From assembly GCA_030065195.1 (NCBI GenBank), contig JASJDE010000008.1, positions 1 to 38,092 on the forward strand: a stretch of 38,092 bases of DNA. The letters are read 5' to 3'. Both the position numbers and the translations under genes were made by a program. Of the stretch, positions 17,544-25,002 are shown piece after piece (position 1 is the first letter of the stretch; each line of letters opens with the position of its first letter). The notes under the pieces are model-generated. The model worked only from the letters and a program-made list of their open reading frames with translations. It did not search any database and was not told the origin of the DNA. The stretch comes from Erythrobacter sp. Its GTDB lineage: Bacteria > Pseudomonadota > Alphaproteobacteria > Sphingomonadales > Sphingomonadaceae.

Positions 17544-17964
17544 CGGATACCTCCGTATCATCTAATAAGAGAAGTATTCGCGACCCGGAAGGCAACATAT
17601 TTGTTTGCATTCCGGCCTTGCAGCAAGAATTCGGTAGATGCGAGAGGTATTTCACTTTGTTGGATAACAGATGCGATAGTCACGCGATCGAGTCGTCTTG
17701 GATGCTGGAATTCGACCTCAGCAAGCCGTGATGAAAGTGTTCCCCTCCCTGACTCAGGGCAAAGGGCGAAAATTTCCTACCAGCCCGTTTCGTGGCATAG
17801 GATCGGTATGGCCGTCATTATGCTCCACTTCTCGATCCCTGATCGCTGCAGTCGATTGACTTGCGCGTCTGCGATCGACCCGTTTTTGGGCTCTGGACCG
17901 CGTAACATGCGGTCCATGTCTCGGCTAAATGGCTGTAAACCAACAAGTATGCGATTCGCGTACC
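17544..17964. other. 421-bp region without a supported gene
   Basis: The stretch between the small acidic-protein gene and queE is poorer in GC than the rest of the window and contains no frame with protein-like composition or a ribosome-binding site. It must hold the promoter of the small gene (leftwards) and of queE (rightwards). The only clear structures are the 8-bp palindrome at 17894-17916 and a CCC-GTTTTT-GGG mini-hairpin around 17880-17890. I see no tRNA, insertion-sequence end or preQ1 riboswitch core. Confidence 0.6.
17894..17916. promoter_or_regulatory. perfect 8-bp palindrome upstream of queE
   Basis: TGGACCGC (17894-17901) and GCGGTCCA (17909-17916) flank a 7-nt spacer, GTAACAT, 48 bp before the queE start. 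The perfect, GC-rich arms and the position suit either an operator or a leader hairpin. It does not carry the conserved features of preQ1 riboswitches. Confidence 0.4.
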
Positions 17965-18702
17965 ATGGCTGATCTCGTCCTCGCTACCGACGATGCCGGC
18001 GGACCGGAGATCTTCGCCAGCCTGCAAGGCGAAGGTCCAAGCGTGGGCACGCCGGTCGCGTTCATCCGGCTGTCGCGTTGCAACCTCGCCTGCACCTGGT
18101 GCGATACCGCCTACACCTGGCGCTTCGAGGGTGACAATCGCCCCCACCGCAACGGCACGACATTCGAGCGCAAGGCCAATCAGGTCACGCTTTCGCCGGA
18201 AAAGGCCGCCGCCAAGATCGCCGCTCTTGGGCAGAAACGCCTCGTCATCACCGGCGGTGAGCCGCTGATGCAATGCGGTCCGCTGGCCGATATGCTCGCG
18301 ATCCTGCCCGATATCGAAGTCGAGATCGAAACCAACGGCACGACCAGGGCCAACGCCCATGTCGATATCCGCGTCGATCAGTACAATGTCAGCCCCAAGC
18401 TCGCGCATTCGGGCAATGACGTCGAGCTGGCGCTCATCCCCGAACGGCTCGACTTCTACGCCAGCGACCCGCGCGCCTTCTTCAAGTTCGTGATCGCAGA
18501 ACCGGAAGACGTCGACGAAGTGCTGGACCTGCAACGTCGCCACATGATCCGGCCGGACAGGGTCTTCCTGATGGCCGAAGGCATCACCAGCGAAGCGCTG
18601 CGGACCCGACAGAAATGGCTGTCAGACCTGTGCCTTCGCCACGGATTCCGGTTCAGCGACCGGCTGCATATTCACTTGTACGGCGACGAAAGGGGCACTT
18701 AG
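17965..18702 (+). CDS. queE: 7-carboxy-7-deazaguanine synthase
   Basis: QueE is a radical-SAM enzyme that contracts 6-carboxy-tetrahydropterin to 7-carboxy-7-deazaguanine in the queuosine pathway. The 245-residue protein has the substrate-binding EIFASLQGEGPSVGTP segment, the 4Fe-4S motif with Cys39, Cys43 and Cys46 (CNLACTWCD), the LVITGGEPL motif and the VEIETNG strand. The start at 17965 gives a normal N-terminus; an ATG at 17929 would add 12 unusual residues, and neither has a good ribosome-binding site. Other queuosine genes are not in the window. Its stop codon overlaps that of the convergent HerA-like gene (18699-18702). Confidence 0.95.
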   Translation: MADLVLATDDAGGPEIFASLQGEGPSVGTPVAFIRLSRCNLACTWCDTAYTWRFEGDNRPHRNGTTFERKANQVTLSPEKAAAKIAALGQKRLVITGGEPLMQCGPLADMLAILPDIEVEIETNGTTRANAHVDIRVDQYNVSPKLAHSGNDVELALIPERLDFYASDPRAFFKFVIAEPEDVDEVLDLQRRHMIRPDRVFLMAEGITSEALRTRQKWLSDLCLRHGFRFSDRLHIHLYGDERGT

Positions 18703-20408
18703 CCCTGGCTTCTCCAACGGAGCACAACGCGCTCGACGATCTCGTCTTCGCCGCCGCTGCGGTTCCACAGATCGACGAAGCTCGGGTCTTCCGATGCCGG
18801 ACGCTTATGCTCTTCGAGGTTGTCGAAGTTGACGCGGATCGGGATCGCGACACCCTCGCCGCAGATGATGCATTCGCGGTTGCGCAGTGCCGGGATCGAG
18901 TCGAGGAACCCGCGCGAGCCTTCGGGCATGGCCGACTTAACAAATGCCTGGTCGCGGTCGTTGTTGAGACGCATCGAAATGATCGTGCCGCATTGCGACA
19001 GCACGCCTTCGGCCAGGTCGGACGGGCGCTGGGTGATAAGGCCGAGCGAGATACCGTACTTACGGCCCTCCTTGGCGATCCGGCTGAGGATACGCCCGAC
19101 CGACGAACCGTCGGAATTCTTCTCGTTCGGGACGTAACGGTGCGCCTCTTCGCACACCAGCAGGACCGGGCGCGGCTTCTCTTCGCGACCCCAAATGGCG
19201 AAGTCGAACACGAGGCGGCTGAGCACCGCGACCACGGTGGAGGTGATGTCCGATGGCACGCCCGACACGTCGATGATGGAAATCGGCTTGCCCTGGCTTG
19301 GCATCCGGAAGACCTTGGAAATGAAGTCCGCCATCGTATCGCCAACCAGCATGCCGGAGAACATGAACTGGTAGCGCGGGTCGGTCTTGAGCTCTTCGAG
19401 CTTGCCCTTGATTCGCATGTATGGCGCCGACGAAGTCGCCTTGTCGAGCTTGCCCATCTCGTCCTGGAGGACGTTGCTGAGGTCGGAGAGAAGATACGGG
19501 ATCGGCGAATCCACGGTGATCTTGCCCATCGTTTCCGCCAACCGGTTTTTCGAGCGCGCATGCAGCAGGCACTTGGCGAGAATGTCCATATCGACCTGGC
19601 GTTCGTTGCCGTCGCTGGTCAGCAGGACTTCGCAGTGTTCCTCGAAGTTCATCAGCCAATACGGCATCATCAGGTTCGACACGTCGAGGATCTGCCCGGT
19701 CTGTCTGAAGGCCGCGGAATACTCGCCGTGCGGGTCGATCATGACGATGTGGCCATGCGGCGCGGCTTCGCAGATGCGGTGAAGGATCAGCGCGGCGCTG
19801 GTCGATTTACCGGTACCGGTCGACCCCAACAGGGCGAAGTGCTTGCCGAGCATCGCATCGACATAGAGGCCGGCGCGGATGTCCTTGGTCGGGAAAACCT
19901 TGCCGATCGTGATATTGGCGCGGCCGTCGCTGGCGTAGATCTGTTCAAGGTCCTTGGTGGTCGCCGGATAGACCATCGCGCCCGGAACCGGATACCGCGT
20001 TACACCGCGCTTGAAACCATGGATGCGGCCCGTCAGCTTCTCTTCGCTGCCTTCGCCGAGGAAGTCGATATTGGCGATGATGCCTTCGGTGGTGCGACGG
20101 TCCTTGCGTTGGTCCCGCACGTTGGCCAGCAGCCATGCATCGCCGACGCGGATCTTGATCTGGCTACCGACCTGGCCGGCAAGCTGGATCGAGGGATCGT
20201 CATCCTGCATGCATTCATTGAGGCGCGGCAAGTCGAACGCGACTTGCGAACCCGAGCCGGAGATTTCGAGAACGACACCGATCGGCGTGCGCGCATTCTC
20301 TGCCGTGCGATCCTCACTCGACGTCGCTCCGTCGCTGAGGTTGACGGCACGATCCGGTTTGTCCGGTCCGGTGAACCGTTCGAAATCCTGCTTGCCCATA
20401 TCGGTCAT
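18699..20408 (-). CDS. HerA-like ATPase (DUF87 family)
   Basis: The 569-residue protein belongs to the HerA/FtsK superfamily of hexameric DNA translocases. An N-terminal HAS-barrel-like domain (about residues 35-170) precedes the ATPase core with Walker A LLGSTGTGKSTSAA, Walker B LLVCEEAHRYVP, the sensor LGLITQRPSDLAE and the arginine-containing ISMRLNNDRD. In archaea and some defence systems HerA works with the NurA nuclease; no nuclease gene is adjacent here. The start at 20408 (MTDMGKQDFERF) is uncertain by three codons, with an alternative at 20399. A TTGACG box at 20508-20513 on the minus strand may be part of its promoter, but the -10 spacing is poor. Its cellular role is not known. Confidence 0.88.
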   Translation of the reverse strand: MTDMGKQDFERFTGPDKPDRAVNLSDGATSSEDRTAENARTPIGVVLEISGSGSQVAFDLPRLNECMQDDDPSIQLAGQVGSQIKIRVGDAWLLANVRDQRKDRRTTEGIIANIDFLGEGSEEKLTGRIHGFKRGVTRYPVPGAMVYPATTKDLEQIYASDGRANITIGKVFPTKDIRAGLYVDAMLGKHFALLGSTGTGKSTSAALILHRICEAAPHGHIVMIDPHGEYSAAFRQTGQILDVSNLMMPYWLMNFEEHCEVLLTSDGNERQVDMDILAKCLLHARSKNRLAETMGKITVDSPIPYLLSDLSNVLQDEMGKLDKATSSAPYMRIKGKLEELKTDPRYQFMFSGMLVGDTMADFISKVFRMPSQGKPISIIDVSGVPSDITSTVVAVLSRLVFDFAIWGREEKPRPVLLVCEEAHRYVPNEKNSDGSSVGRILSRIAKEGRKYGISLGLITQRPSDLAEGVLSQCGTIISMRLNNDRDQAFVKSAMPEGSRGFLDSIPALRNRECIICGEGVAIPIRVNFDNLEEHKRPASEDPSFVDLWNRSGGEDEIVERVVLRWRSQG

Positions 20409-20546
20409 CTGCCGTCCGTAGTCCCTCGTAGATTCCGTTTGCGCGAGAGGGCGAACGCCTCCGCACACCTTTCCAAGGGTCTGATAGCGATAACGAAGTT
20501 AAGATCGCGTCAACGATACGCCATTCCCGCCGGTTTGCGGTCGCAT

Positions 20547-21311
20547 CTACAGGCGGGCAAAGAACCGTCCGGCAAGCCAGCCCATGCTAAGCGAAAGAAG
20601 GATTGCCAGTGCGCCATAAAAGAACGACCATCGCTCGGACGCCGCAACCACCTGCCCCTCCAGCCCAACCTTGACCACTTCGATCTCCGCCGTGGCACTT
20701 GCAAGCACCCTGCCATCGGCAATGGCAAACGTCTCCGCCGTGTAAGGGCCGGTAGTAACGTTCGAAGGCAAGCCGATCCGCGCCTGGTAAAGGACCTGCT
20801 CCTTTATCCGGACACCCTCCGAATCCTGTTTGTAAAGGCCCAGCCGCTGTCTCATATCGACCAGGCCACGCGCGAAACGAGCCTGCACTTCAGGATCGAT
20901 GACTCCGCTCGGAGACAGCTGGATGAACTCGGTGCCCAACTCATAGATTGCTGCGGTTCGCGGATCGACGATCTCTTCGATCGGGCTCGAGGACGCAACG
21001 GCAAAAAACGAAGGAGCGGAGCGAAAGTCGCTCGCTCCCGCATTCATCCAGATTCCTGCGATACGTTCCTTTTCACGCAACCGTATCGGCTCGGTTGGGC
21101 CCTTGAGCACCACGACGATATCGTATTCGGTATTCGTGCCCGGACCGCGCGGGTCGACGATCGCACCGTAGAGCAACAGGTTTGCACCGGTGAACCCCTG
21201 CCGAACCTCGATCCGGGACTGGCTGACTTCGGGCACAAGGATCGGCTCACGCTGCCCGGAGAGGCAAGCGGCCGCGACCAGCAGGAAGGCGAGGCGGGAC
21301 CACGACGTCAC
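20547..21311 (-). CDS. TIGR02186-family membrane protein
   Basis: The 254-residue protein matches the alphaproteobacterial family TIGR02186, of unknown function. It has an N-terminal signal segment (residues about 7-18), a periplasmic beta-rich domain beginning LVPEVSQSRIEVRQGFTGANLLLYGAI, the RERIAGIWMN-type segment (here KERIAGIWMNAG), and one C-terminal transmembrane helix with a short basic cytoplasmic end. It starts at a GTG that overlaps the stop codon of the TauE-like exporter gene (GTGA), so the two are co-translated. The constant pairing suggests it is a periplasmic partner of that exporter; this is an inference. Confidence 0.85.
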   Translation of the reverse strand: MTSWSRLAFLLVAAACLSGQREPILVPEVSQSRIEVRQGFTGANLLLYGAIVDPRGPGTNTEYDIVVVLKGPTEPIRLREKERIAGIWMNAGASDFRSAPSFFAVASSSPIEEIVDPRTAAIYELGTEFIQLSPSGVIDPEVQARFARGLVDMRQRLGLYKQDSEGVRIKEQVLYQARIGLPSNVTTGPYTAETFAIADGRVLASATAEIEVVKVGLEGQVVAASERWSFFYGALAILLSLSMGWLAGRFFARL

Positions 21312-22219
21312 AGCGGGCTGACCGTGTAGATTTCGTCGGGCTGGACGCCGAGACCGTAGAGCATGCGCAGAGCCACTGCGATCACGATCGCGGCAAGCAC
21401 CAGTCGCAGGATTTCCGGGCGAGCCTTGAGCGCGATCTGCGTGCCGAACTGTGCGCCCATGACCGATCCGAGGAGCAACAGGCCTGCAAGGACGATATCG
21501 ACTGCCTTGGTGGTCAGCGCGTGGGTCATGGTGGTGACCATGGTGACGAACAGGATCTGGTAGAGCGACGTGCCAACGACGACATTACCACTCATGCCGA
21601 GCAGATACAGCATGGCAGGCACCAGGATAAAACCGCCTCCCACGCCCATCAGCATGGTCAGGATCCCGACGATCACCCCCAGAATGAGGGGAGCGAGCGG
21701 CGAAATATACAGGCCCGAGCGATAGAAGCGCCAACGGAATGGCAGACCGGCGATCAGCGGGTGGTGGCGGCGCTTGCGCGCCTGGGTGGCGCCGTCGACT
21801 TTCGGTCGCAGCGCTTCGATGGCTTCGCGCAGCATCAACGACCCGATCGTGCCAAGCATCACCACGTAGAGAATGTTGATCACGACGTCGATTTGGCCGA
21901 GCGCTTGAAGGAGCCGGAACAGCAATGCCCCTATCAGTGCGCCGACAACGCCGCCGCCGACCATCACCATGCCCATGCGATAATCGACTCCGCCGCGCTT
22001 TCCGTGCGCCAGGACGCCGGACACACTCGCACCGGTGACTTGGGTCGCAGCCGACGCAGCCGCAACGGTTGGAGGGATACCGTAAAAGATCAGCAGCGGC
22101 GTGGTCAGAAAACCACCGCCCACGCCGAATAGGCCCGATAGAATTCCGGTCAATCCGCCCAACAATACGATGTACAGCCCATTCACCGAGAGATTCGCAA
22201 TGGGCAGGTAAACATCCAT
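21308..22219 (-). CDS. TauE/SafE (TSUP) family anion exporter
   Basis: The 303-residue protein is an inner-membrane carrier of the TSUP family, members of which export sulfite, sulfoacetate or other organosulfur anions. It has about eight helices and two copies of the family repeat: LTGILSGLFGVGGGFLTTPLLIFYGIPPTVAAASA in the first half and GILTMLMGVGGGFILVPAMLYLLG in the second. The start at 22219 (MDVYLPIANLSVNG) fits members paired with TIGR02186. It overlaps that gene by 4 bp and is 74 bp from the next upstream gene. The exported anion cannot be deduced. Confidence 0.92.
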   Translation of the reverse strand: MDVYLPIANLSVNGLYIVLLGGLTGILSGLFGVGGGFLTTPLLIFYGIPPTVAAASAATQVTGASVSGVLAHGKRGGVDYRMGMVMVGGGVVGALIGALLFRLLQALGQIDVVINILYVVMLGTIGSLMLREAIEALRPKVDGATQARKRRHHPLIAGLPFRWRFYRSGLYISPLAPLILGVIVGILTMLMGVGGGFILVPAMLYLLGMSGNVVVGTSLYQILFVTMVTTMTHALTTKAVDIVLAGLLLLGSVMGAQFGTQIALKARPEILRLVLAAIVIAVALRMLYGLGVQPDEIYTVSPL

Positions 22220-22293
22220 ACAGGGCAGTTACCCCAGCGGAAGCGGCGATTAAAGCCAATCCGGGGAGTCAATCGAAGATTATGGGACGGTCC

Positions 22294-23496
22294 CTAAAAG
22301 CGTGTCGAAAGGGTCGCAGCCAAACCGGATGAAGGCGCAGCATCGCCGGCAACCTGCTCCCGCCAATCGACCGAAACGCGCGCCGGCACCTGGCCGATCG
22401 TCAAGTCGATCCGGACTGTGGGCCCTACGTCGAGCCGGGCGGCATCCATTTGCGCTCCGCCCCACGCGCCAGCACCGAGGCTGAACTTTGCGGGCGATAT
22501 GGAGGCGAGATCGAAATTGGCGACTTCGCGACTTACCACCACTTGTCCATCTGCAAACGGCGTCGGATCTTCGCCTCCGACATAACCGGCCTGCGCATAC
22601 GCTTCGGCCGTAAGTCCCGCAGGCAGATCCTGAGGCGGCAACTCGGTAGCGAGAAAGACTGCCGGGCGCGCTTCGTTGCGGAACGGACCGTCGGTGTAGC
22701 GAATTTCGGCAAAGGCACGCAGTGGGAGCGCAGCGATGGGTCTTGCTGCCGCTCCAAGCGCAACTTCCGTTTCTCCGTTATTCACCAGAGCACGATAGGC
22801 GCGGGCGTAGACCATGGGATCGAAACCGGAGCGCGGGGCCAAGCGGTATCGCAAGCTAGCCCCGGCCTGGCTGGCGCCGTAGATAGGCACACGACCTTGA
22901 GAAACTGCGGTCGCATTCGATCCCTGCCTCCAATAGGCCCAGGCATCGAGCGACCACCGGTCGGCACGCTGGTTCTGTGCGTCCGCGCCAAGCGGGGTGA
23001 GGAAAGGCGCACGGCCCGAGCGGGAGCCATGCAGCCGATCGCCAGCTTTGTCCTCCCCAAGCAAGTGGGCAGCATCCTCCACGGCGCGCGGCATGGGCAA
23101 ATGCGCCAGCGCCGCCATCAAGAGCAGTTGGTGACCAGCGGCCACCCGCGGAGCTACGGGAAACGGGTCGTCATCGCTAGCCTGTGCAAGACCGATATTG
23201 CGAGACGCCAAAAGGCTGTTCGTACCTAGAAGCGCCGCAGCGTCGGCAAGACTCCGGCCCGAAAATGGCGCGAACGGATTTGTCAGATCTGTCCGTTCCG
23301 CAACCGGAGGTGCGGAACCCTTGGTGGAACGCGCTTGGTCCCCGGCGATGCGCGCAACCGCTTGCGGAAGATCGAAGGTATCCTCAGCAAACGGGCTTTC
23401 CCACAGCATCGCCCGACCGCCGATCCAAACCATCGCGAGCATTCCAAGCATCGCAATTGGACCGCCACGGCGACGTGTCTTCTCGGCCCCGATCAT
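22294..23496 (-). CDS. putative outer-membrane component, NfrA C-terminal-like
   Basis: The 400-residue protein begins with a basic stretch and a hydrophobic helix (residues about 14-31), then a low-complexity Ala/Pro/Asp-rich region, then from about residue 165 alternating beta-strand segments such as WSLDAWAYWRQGS, GASQAGASLRYRLAP, LPLRAFAEIRYTDGPF and ARPAVFLATELPP. It ends in Phe, as outer-membrane barrels do. The order and spacing of these segments resemble the C-terminal domain of the phage N4 adsorption protein NfrA, without NfrA's long TPR part. It overlaps the glycosyltransferase gene by 4 bp (ATGA). The NfrA assignment is my inference; the beta-barrel nature is better supported. Confidence 0.6.
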   Translation of the reverse strand: MIGAEKTRRRGGPIAMLGMLAMVWIGGRAMLWESPFAEDTFDLPQAVARIAGDQARSTKGSAPPVAERTDLTNPFAPFSGRSLADAAALLGTNSLLASRNIGLAQASDDDPFPVAPRVAAGHQLLLMAALAHLPMPRAVEDAAHLLGEDKAGDRLHGSRSGRAPFLTPLGADAQNQRADRWSLDAWAYWRQGSNATAVSQGRVPIYGASQAGASLRYRLAPRSGFDPMVYARAYRALVNNGETEVALGAAARPIAALPLRAFAEIRYTDGPFRNEARPAVFLATELPPQDLPAGLTAEAYAQAGYVGGEDPTPFADGQVVVSREVANFDLASISPAKFSLGAGAWGGAQMDAARLDVGPTVRIDLTIGQVPARVSVDWREQVAGDAAPSSGLAATLSTRF

Positions 23497-24914
23497 GCGG
23501 TTTCAGCCCCACCGATGGTTAGTCTTGCCGGGTGCCCGACATGCGGGGTCTTGTCCCACTCAACCCCTTTTCCTCTTAATGATCGCACATAGGCTGTGAG
23601 CGCGCGTCTCCCAGCCATGATCGACACGACATTGGTAAGCGGAATGCGCAAGACGGCGCGTAGCCCTTCGACCACGCCGTAGACGCTCATCGTCCAGCCA
23701 AATCGCCACGCTGCCCGCCAAGTGAAGGCGAACAGATTGGCGATCAACAAGGCCTTGAGGAATGGGGACAGCGTCATGGGCTCTCCCAAACCCGCGACGA
23801 CGGCGAGCCATCCTATCAGCGTGATGGCGAGCAGGGTGTACCCGACCAGAAGCACCAGCGCGGTTAAGGGGCCACGCCGGTCGCGCGCGCGCATCCAAGT
23901 CTCAGTTAGGCCGTCCGCCCAGCCAATCCGGTCCCAACCTTGCAAGGCGATGCCATGCACCCACCGCGTTTTCTGCCTAACCACGTGATCGAGACGGGCA
24001 GGGAAATAGGCGCGGGTGGCGATCAATCGTCCGTCGTCGCCGCGCGCCCGGACGAAGCGACAGTTCCCGCCGTTTTCGGCGACTGCAATCCCCAGTTCGT
24101 AGTCCTCGGTGAGCGATTCTTGAGCGAACGGTCGCAAGTCGTAACGGCGGCGGCACAGCTTCTGGATCGCGTCGCGCGAGACTGCACACCCTACGCCTGC
24201 GCCGGGAAGAGCCGCTCCCAAAGCATCTCGGACCACCATCGCCTTGCCATGCGCCTCGGCGAATTCTTCGCAGTAGTGGCTACCCAAGTGGCGGCCGAGC
24301 AAACCTCGATCGGGTTGGACCAAGGGTTCGACCGGCAATTGCGCGAAGTCGGCTCCATCGGCAATGGCCTTGTCGAGCAATCCGAGCGCAGCAGGATCGA
24401 CGAAGTCCTCGGCGTCCTGAAAGACTACGCTCGAAAACAGGACGCCCATCCGGCGTTCATCGTCCCGCATTGCCGAATACAGTCGATTGAGACAATCTGC
24501 CTTTGTGCTGGGCCCCTCGCGATTGTGGATCACTATCCTGAGCCGCGGATCGCCGTGCGCGCCCCGCATCACTGCCGCAATAGTATCGGGGTCGTTGCGA
24601 TAACAGCCAACATAGAGCCGCATAGACGCCTGCGGCCACGCGCTCAGCGCGTGGGAAACGGTGTCTCCGATCACTTCCGCCTCTTGCCACGCCGGGATGA
24701 ACACTGCCGCCGGCCCCGACAAGGGCGCGTTGCGCAATTGCTGACGATCCAGCGTCGGGGTTGCGGCTTTGCCGCGCATCTTCAGCCACAGCCATACGAA
24801 GTCGACGGCAAGATCGTCGACCGCTCCGATGAGGAAGAAAACTCCGGCAAACAGCAGCAATTCATGCTGAAACAGCGTCAGCCATTGCCATACGTCCAGA
24901 TCCCAAAACGCCAA
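23493..24914 (-). CDS. NfrB-like membrane glycosyltransferase (GT2)
   Basis: The 473-residue inner-membrane glycosyltransferase has an N-terminal helix (residues about 20-46), a GT2 catalytic domain (about 65-335) and at least two C-terminal helices. Visible motifs are VFIPAWQEAEVIGDTV, PSTKADCLNRLY, the metal-binding FQDAEDFVDP (Asp167, Asp170), the base in SLTEDYELGI (Asp271) and QKTRW (314-318) followed by VHGIALQGWDRIGW. This combination matches E. coli NfrB, which makes a surface polysaccharide used by phage N4, but the C-terminal c-di-GMP-binding MshEN domain of NfrB is missing. Translation starts at TTG (24914) behind an AAGGGG site; no in-frame ATG occurs before residue 47. A candidate promoter is at 24941-24969. 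Confidence 0.85.
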   Translation of the reverse strand: MAFWDLDVWQWLTLFQHELLLFAGVFFLIGAVDDLAVDFVWLWLKMRGKAATPTLDRQQLRNAPLSGPAAVFIPAWQEAEVIGDTVSHALSAWPQASMRLYVGCYRNDPDTIAAVMRGAHGDPRLRIVIHNREGPSTKADCLNRLYSAMRDDERRMGVLFSSVVFQDAEDFVDPAALGLLDKAIADGADFAQLPVEPLVQPDRGLLGRHLGSHYCEEFAEAHGKAMVVRDALGAALPGAGVGCAVSRDAIQKLCRRRYDLRPFAQESLTEDYELGIAVAENGGNCRFVRARGDDGRLIATRAYFPARLDHVVRQKTRWVHGIALQGWDRIGWADGLTETWMRARDRRGPLTALVLLVGYTLLAITLIGWLAVVAGLGEPMTLSPFLKALLIANLFAFTWRAAWRFGWTMSVYGVVEGLRAVLRIPLTNVVSIMAGRRALTAYVRSLRGKGVEWDKTPHVGHPARLTIGGAETA

Positions 24915-24940
24915 GGTCGCCCCTTTTCCTTGCGAAAAAC

Positions 24941-24969
24941 AATCTATCGCGCCCGGATTGCGCTTGCAA
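24941..24969 (-). promoter_or_regulatory. candidate promoter for the NfrB/NfrA-like pair
   Basis: On the minus strand TTGCAA (24969-24964) and TAGATT (24946-24941) are spaced by 17 bp, 27 bp before the TTG start codon. The region lies between divergent genes, so a promoter is expected here. Confidence 0.4.
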
Positions 24970-25002
24970 CGGACAAAACTTTTCTAAATGGAAGCGCGCG
25001 AG

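Noticed and set aside
17379..17972. 197-codon plus-strand frame across the small acidic gene and the region before queE
   Set aside because: It is opposite a gene with an excellent ribosome-binding site, has no domain, and its residue composition does not look like a folded protein.
18615..21329. Open frame of 904 codons on the plus strand, antisense to the HerA-like gene and the TIGR02186 gene
   Set aside because: It spans two well-supported genes and is rich in Arg, His, Ala and Asp, as expected for the complement of GC-rich codons. It has no domain and no ribosome-binding site.
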